In this document: positions 34,016 to 37,563 of the stretch, in pieces | Numbering within the stretch: position 1 is the stretch's first letter | Layout: the number at the start of each line of letters is the position of its first letter | Assembly (NCBI GenBank): GCA_903927725.1 | Contig: CAIYOC010000189.1 | Location: 1 to 37,563 of the forward strand | Reading direction: 5' to 3' | Length of the DNA stretch: 37,563 nt | From: an uncultured bacterium | GTDB lineage: Bacteria; Planctomycetota; Phycisphaerae; Phycisphaerales; SM1A02 | Program-made: the position numbers and the translations under genes | Notes under the pieces: model-generated | Database searches by the model: none | What the model saw: only the letters and a program-made list of their open reading frames with translations | What the model was told of the DNA's origin: nothing

Positions 34016-34992
34016 GGCAGTTCCCGCTTGGCGTGGGCGATGCGCTCATTGGTCGACTCGATGGATATCGCGCCGGTGCCCGAGGGCGCCAAGTACGGCC
34101 GCTCCATGTACGGGTGCGCGCTCGTACGCAGGTGCGCCCGCATGTCATGGCCGCGCGAGCGTGCGCGCGCGGCACGCAGCGCATCAAGATCAATCGGCGC
34201 AACCACGACCTTCTCGCCGGGACCGGGGTCCGCCTGCGCGAGCACGCGCCCCTCGAAGTCGACGACCATGGATCCGCCCGGCCACGAGAACGGCGGATAG
34301 TCGCGGAAGCTCGCACCTTGGTTCGCCGCGACGACGTACGCCGTGTTCTCGGCGGCGCGGGCGCGGTTGAAGAGCGTCCACCAGTCCATGGGTTGCGTGG
34401 CACCCCACGGATCCATGTAGGCGCTCACGCGGACCAGGACCTCGGCGCCGTTGAAGGCGAGCTGACGAATCGTCTCGGGGAAGAGCCAGTCGTAGCAGAT
34501 CGCGCAGCCGATCCGGCCGATCGGCGTGTCTGCCACCGGGAACATGGGCAGGTCGTAGTCAGCCAAGTCGTGCGGGCTCGCGTGCACTTCCCACGGGATC
34601 CACGGGTTCACCTTGCGATAGGTCGCCAGGATCCCATCAGGACCGATGAGCATGGTCGTGTTGAAGACCGCGTCCGGCCATCGAGGATGCCGCTCGAGGA
34701 ACGTGCCCGTCTGGATCCAGCAGCCGAGCTTCTTGCAGACGCGCGCGTAGGCATCGGTGTGCTCGTTCGGCAGTTCGACCGCCAAGTGCTGCTGCAGCTC
34801 CTTGACCGTCAGGTAGCACGGCGGCGTGTGCGCGAACTCGGGGAACGCTATCAAGCGAACATCGAAGAACGGTTCGTAGCCGCCGACGGTCGACTCGGCC
34901 ATGGCGCACATGCGTGCCACGCGATCGGCGATGGCGCTGCGGTCCTTCGGCGTCTCGAACGCAGTCTGGATGGCCGCAGCGTGGTACCTCAT
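34012..34992 (-). CDS. Carbon-nitrogen hydrolase (nitrilase superfamily)
   Basis: 326 aa. The catalytic Glu-Lys-Cys triad is visible: E52 in FPEFA, K127 in TYRKVNPW, C166 in CAICYDWLFPE. Length and the alpha-beta-beta-alpha pattern fit an amidase-type member. The family splits C-N bonds in amides, carbamoyl compounds or nitriles; the substrate here cannot be told. There is no signal peptide, so it is cytoplasmic. Its start overlaps the iscX stop by four bases (34989-34992) and its stop overlaps the next gene's start (GTGA). It is therefore the third gene of a coupled ferredoxin-iscX-nitrilase operon, an odd pairing with no obvious shared pathway. Confidence 0.9.
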   Translation of the reverse strand: MRYHAAAIQTAFETPKDRSAIADRVARMCAMAESTVGGYEPFFDVRLIAFPEFAHTPPCYLTVKELQQHLAVELPNEHTDAYARVCKKLGCWIQTGTFLERHPRWPDAVFNTTMLIGPDGILATYRKVNPWIPWEVHASPHDLADYDLPMFPVADTPIGRIGCAICYDWLFPETIRQLAFNGAEVLVRVSAYMDPWGATQPMDWWTLFNRARAAENTAYVVAANQGASFRDYPPFSWPGGSMVVDFEGRVLAQADPGPGEKVVVAPIDLDALRAARARSRGHDMRAHLRTSAHPYMERPYLAPSGTGAISIESTNERIAHAKRELP

Positions 34993-35198
34993 GCGCGCTC
35001 CTCGATCCAGAGCTGCTGGATCGTCTCGAGGATGCGCTCGTTGCTGGGGTGACCGGGCTGCTCGGCGAAACCCGGCAGTTCCGTCACAAGGCTCCGCAGG
35101 CGCGGAAAGCTCACCGACGTGGGATCGACATCAGGGTGGCGGTCGGCCAGCTCCTCGGCGATGCGCTGAACATCGAGCCAGTGGAAACCACCGGACAT
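34989..35198 (-). CDS. iscX: Fe-S assembly protein IscX
   Basis: 69 aa, the typical size. The family pattern is well kept: FHWLDVQRIAEELADRHPDV, DPTSVSFPRL, then PSNERILETIQQLWIEE, matching E. coli IscX in the 'W.D...I', 'PD.DP..V.F' and 'SNE.ILE.I...W' positions. IscX binds IscS and tunes iron-sulfur cluster synthesis. The ATG at 35198 overlaps the ferredoxin stop by one base (TGATG), keeping the fdx-iscX order of proteobacterial isc operons. No iscS, iscU, hscA or hscB is visible. A 134-aa open frame beginning upstream is only an extension through the ferredoxin gene. Confidence 0.9.
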   Translation of the reverse strand: MSGGFHWLDVQRIAEELADRHPDVDPTSVSFPRLRSLVTELPGFAEQPGHPSNERILETIQQLWIEERA

Positions 35199-35596
35199 CA
35201 GTGCGGCACTTCCTTGACGGCGTTGCGGTTCCAGCTCGGCACGCGGATGACGATGCGGCCGGCCTTCTTGATCTCGCACTGGCAGGCAAGGCGGCTGTTG
35301 CGCTGGATGCCGGGGGCTTCCTCGACACGGTCGTCCTCGGCTTCGGTCGATTCGCTCAGGCAGTCCATGCCCTCCTCCACGTAGATGTGGCACGTGCTGC
35401 AGGCGCAGACGCCGCCGCAGGCGTGCTCGATGTTGATGTGCTGATCGAGCGCGAGCTCAAGCAGGCTCTCACCGGTGGCGCCGGTCAGGTTCCACTCCTT
35501 CTGCTCGGTGCCGGTGGCCCCTTCCGGGTCCTCGAGGTGGATGGTGACGGGCACGTTGCGCTCGCCGCGCGGGCCTTCTGATCGCTTGAAGCTCAT
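35198..35596 (-). CDS. fdx: Isc-type 2Fe-2S ferredoxin
   Basis: 132 aa. The cluster site is EHACGGVCACSTCH, with C60, C66 and C69 as ligands, plus the fourth in SRLACQC (C105). This is the CX5CX2C...C spacing of Isc ferredoxins and adrenodoxin-like proteins. GESLLELALDQHINIEHACGG-type sequence before the site and an acidic helix (SESTEAEDDRVEEA) are typical. An N-terminal extension of about 15 residues precedes the fold. It supplies electrons for Fe-S cluster assembly, consistent with iscX downstream. TACACT lies 9 nt before the ATG and there is no Shine-Dalgarno. It is divergent from rlmN, with only 39 bp between the starts. Confidence 0.9.
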   Translation of the reverse strand: MSFKRSEGPRGERNVPVTIHLEDPEGATGTEQKEWNLTGATGESLLELALDQHINIEHACGGVCACSTCHIYVEEGMDCLSESTEAEDDRVEEAPGIQRNSRLACQCEIKKAGRIVIRVPSWNRNAVKEVPH

Positions 35597-35605
35597 GGGG
35601 CGTGA

Positions 35606-35629
35606 AGTGTAGCCCTGCGCCCGTACCAT
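35606..35629. promoter_or_regulatory. Candidate face-to-face -10 boxes for fdx and rlmN
   Basis: In the 39-bp divergent gap, TACACT on the minus strand (35606-35611) lies 9 nt before the fdx ATG, and TACCAT on the plus strand (35624-35629) lies exactly 6 nt before the rlmN ATG. Their -35 regions would each fall over the other's start. Neither gene has a Shine-Dalgarno. The two promoters may compete for polymerase. Confidence 0.4.
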
Positions 35630-35635
35630 GGCGGG

Positions 35636-36805
35636 ATGTCCGCCGCGCCCGATCCTCTTGCCCTGACCAGCCTTGCGTTCGTCGATGCCGCCAAGGCTGC
35701 GGGCATTGCGCGCGGCGTGGCGCTCGAGGCGTATCGCGCCGTGCACCGTCGCGGCGAATGGCTGCCGTGGATGGCGCCCCCGCCGCCGGCGCCCGTGCGC
35801 GAACTCATCGATGGCAAGACGGTCAAGTTCCTGCTGCAGGTCGACGGCGACTACGAGACCGAGAGCGTGGTGATCCCGATGCCGCACCGCACGGGCTGGT
35901 TCAGCCGCACGCTCTGCGTGAGCAGCCAAGTCGGCTGCGCGATGGGCTGCCGCTTCTGCGAGACCGCGCAGATGGGCCTGCTGCGCCACCTTTCCGTGCG
36001 CGAGATCGTGCAGCAGGTGCACCAGGCGATCTTCACGGTCGCCAACCCTTGGGATGACGAGCCCGCGACGGCCGGACCGGGGCGCGCGCCGGCGCCGGCC
36101 TTGATCGGCGAGGGCGAGACGAATCCACGTGGACCCGGTCGCGGCTTCCCGGTGAAGAACCTTGTCTTCATGGGCATGGGTGAACCCATGGACAACATCG
36201 AGGCCGTGCTCGGCGCGATCCGCATCATCGCCGACAAGAATGGCCCGGGGCTTGCACCCCGGCACATCACGATCTCCACGGTCGGTCGCACCGATGGGAT
36301 CCGCCGGCTCGGTGAGTTCATCGGCGAGCGCGGGTTCCACCAGGTGCAGCTGGCGGTCAGCCTGAACGCCCCCAACGACGAGGTGCGCAGCTCGATCATG
36401 CCGATCAACCGCGCCGAGCCGATGGCCAAGCTCCGGCAGGCGATGATGGAGTTCCCCAAGCGGCCGAGCGCCGCGCTGTGCGTGGAGTACGTGCTGATTC
36501 CCGGCGTGAACGACTCGATGGACCACTGCGACGAGGTCTGCGCGTTCCTCAAGGGCATGCGCTGCAGCCTGAACGTGATCCCCTACAACCCGCGGCGCAA
36601 CAGCCCGTGGCCCGCGCCCTCGGATGAGTCCGTGGATGCGTTCGTCAACCGCGCGGTCGCCAACGGCCAGTTCACCAAGATCCGCGGCACCAAGGGCCGC
36701 AGCGCGATGGCCGCGTGCGGCCAGCTCGGCAACGAGCAAATCCGCGCCCGCAAGCGGGTCGGCGAGGACGGCGCCACCGTGGGACTGACGGTCCGGGGGG
36801 AGTGA
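35636..36805 (+). CDS. rlmN: 23S rRNA (adenine-2503-C2) methyltransferase RlmN
   Basis: 389 aa. The radical-SAM cluster site is C101-AMGC-RFC108. C94 (seven residues upstream) and C361 (in MAACGQLGN) match the two conserved cysteines, the second being the methyl-carrying residue of E. coli RlmN. Other signatures are VFMGMGEPMDN, HITISTVG, LAVSLNAPND and LIPGVNDS. The motif after the cluster reads CETAQMG instead of the common CATG-type form. Compared with E. coli, about 30 Pro/Gly/Ala-rich residues are inserted between residues 148 and 175, before the GEP motif. The enzyme methylates A2503 of 23S rRNA and often A37 of some tRNAs. ATG 35636 is favoured by the 6-nt spacing to TACCAT. Confidence 0.93.
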   Translation: MSAAPDPLALTSLAFVDAAKAAGIARGVALEAYRAVHRRGEWLPWMAPPPPAPVRELIDGKTVKFLLQVDGDYETESVVIPMPHRTGWFSRTLCVSSQVGCAMGCRFCETAQMGLLRHLSVREIVQQVHQAIFTVANPWDDEPATAGPGRAPAPALIGEGETNPRGPGRGFPVKNLVFMGMGEPMDNIEAVLGAIRIIADKNGPGLAPRHITISTVGRTDGIRRLGEFIGERGFHQVQLAVSLNAPNDEVRSSIMPINRAEPMAKLRQAMMEFPKRPSAALCVEYVLIPGVNDSMDHCDEVCAFLKGMRCSLNVIPYNPRRNSPWPAPSDESVDAFVNRAVANGQFTKIRGTKGRSAMAACGQLGNEQIRARKRVGEDGATVGLTVRGE

Positions 36806-36812
36806 GGACCAC

Positions 36813-37563
36813 TTATCGATCCGCCGCCAAGAGAGCGGCCATCATGGCATGGGCAACGGCGTCGTAGCCATTCAGCTGGGTTGCGCTGAAGTTGAGGTGT
36901 GCTTGACCAGCTGCGTCGTAGAGGCTCCCCGAAGGAGTGGTCCCGGCCAGAAGACGGGACGTGGGGTACAGCGCGTTGATGTCAACGACGGTCACGCCAC
37001 GATCTGCCTGCTGCCGTCCAAAGTCGCTGGCGCCGAGCGCCACGGCATCACGCGTGCTGTTCCAAGCAGCGATGGTCGTGGTGGGATGCGTGACGCTCAG
37101 GACGAAGGCCAGGGTCGAGGCGTCATGACCGAGCGCCTGCCAGCGGCTCCGGATCCTCGACACCATCCGATCCATGTTCGCCGTCCACGATGCCCCCGTA
37201 TCGGGCCCATTGATACCGGTATTCATGAAGCACAGAACGCGGCCGGTGCCTCCACAAGCGACCTGTCGGTCGTGCAGTTCATCGAGGTACGCGTCGAGCA
37301 CACCACCCATCCCCTCGAGCCGATCAGCAATCTGCTCGGTGGTCTTGCCGCCGTCGTAGATCAGCGGATTGATCGCGTAGCCACGGGCAGCGCGCTTGAC
37401 GATCGAGTGCCACAGGCAGGCAAACGGGCCGGCCGTCGGGACCCCCTGCGAGAAACCATCCCACCCCGCGCGGACGGCCACGGCGGGAGTCGGGACAGTG
37501 AAGTCAAGACTTGCGGTTCCTGTCCAGTCACCGGCCACGCCACCGCCGGTCGACGTGTAGGAC
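36813..37563 (-). CDS. Probable SGNH/GDSL-type hydrolase (5' end cut by window)
   Basis: The frame is open to the right edge, so the N-terminus is missing; about 249 residues are visible. A GTG at 37538 is not a convincing start because coding sequence (SYTSTGGG) continues upstream. The upper part has a flexible Gly/Ser/Thr stretch. Candidate SGNH blocks are CFMNTGINGPDTG (Asn/Gly block) and SLYDAAGQAHLNFSATQLNGY near the end (Asp and His of a D-x-x-x-x-x-H block); the Gly-Asp-Ser block with the nucleophile would lie beyond the edge. These enzymes are esterases or lipases, often carbohydrate esterases when secreted. The visible motifs are degenerate, so the call is tentative. Confidence 0.5.
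   Translation of the reverse strand, partial: SYTSTGGGVAGDWTGTASLDFTVPTPAVAVRAGWDGFSQGVPTAGPFACLWHSIVKRAARGYAINPLIYDGGKTTEQIADRLEGMGGVLDAYLDELHDRQVACGGTGRVLCFMNTGINGPDTGASWTANMDRMVSRIRSRWQALGHDASTLAFVLSVTHPTTTIAAWNSTRDAVALGASDFGRQQADRGVTVVDINALYPTSRLLAGTTPSGSLYDAAGQAHLNFSATQLNGYDAVAHAMMAALLAADR

Noticed and set aside
32840-35052. Long plus-strand frames (486 and 398 aa) opposite the giant lipoprotein and the nitrilase
   Set aside because: They are Arg/His/Ala-rich with no domain motif, while the minus-strand frames carry FG-GAP, TPR and nitrilase catalytic motifs. High GC at the third codon position explains the lack of stops.

Overview
The window is GC-rich, gene-dense bacterial chromosome, most likely from a member of the Planctomycetota, class Phycisphaerae. 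Three secreted proteins carry short dockerin/EF-hand-like units of the form D-x-D-G-x-(V/T)-(D/N)-G-x-D-L-G-x-L-L-x-x-W-G, which I associate with that class. A prepilin-like H-x-DG protein, CRTAC1/UnbV beta-propeller proteins, a large multihaem cytochrome and the hopanoid enzyme HpnH point the same way. The assignment rests on protein style and gene content, not on a marker-gene tree. No rRNA, tRNA, CRISPR array, transposase or phage gene was found.

Layout. 1-1277 (-): a 5'-complete secreted dockerin/TIG/FGE-domain protein cut by the left edge. 1452-2597 (-): HpnH radical SAM enzyme. 2886-4420 (+): ECF-like sigma factor coupled to a membrane protein that looks like an anti-sigma factor fused to a prepilin-like domain. 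4530-5332 (+): ribosomal proteins bL35 and bL20, closed by a clear terminator. 5406-8503 (+): GT-C-like membrane protein coupled to a parvulin-type lipoprotein. 8559-12718 (-): NtrC-family regulator, then LptF-like and LptG-like permeases. 12914-17813 (+): murC-murB-ddl-ftsQ-like order of the division/cell-wall (dcw) cluster, then an unknown membrane protein where ftsA/ftsZ would normally follow. 17841-18305 (+): greA, followed by three tandem 28-bp hairpin units.

18394-34015 is the most unusual part. It holds four large FG-GAP/VCBS-repeat proteins, three of them with ASPIC/UnbV-like segments. With them are a TPR lipoprotein, a MauG-like dihaem protein with dockerin units, and a membrane cytochrome b-like/pentahaem c/TPR fusion. 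All have export or anchoring signals, so the block looks like a cell-surface or periplasmic redox and binding module of unknown substrate. 34012-35596 (-): a tightly overlapped ferredoxin-iscX-nitrilase operon that also reads into the last propeller protein. 35636-36805 (+): rlmN. 36813-37563 (-): part of a probable SGNH hydrolase, cut by the right edge.

Two themes run through the window. Operon junctions are mostly 1-4 bp stop/start overlaps (ATGA, GTGA, TGATG), suggesting translational coupling. Genes that begin transcription units mostly fall into two groups. One group has a Shine-Dalgarno sequence and a leader. The other has no Shine-Dalgarno but a TA-x-x-x-T-like hexamer exactly or nearly 6 nt before the start codon, suggesting leaderless transcripts.
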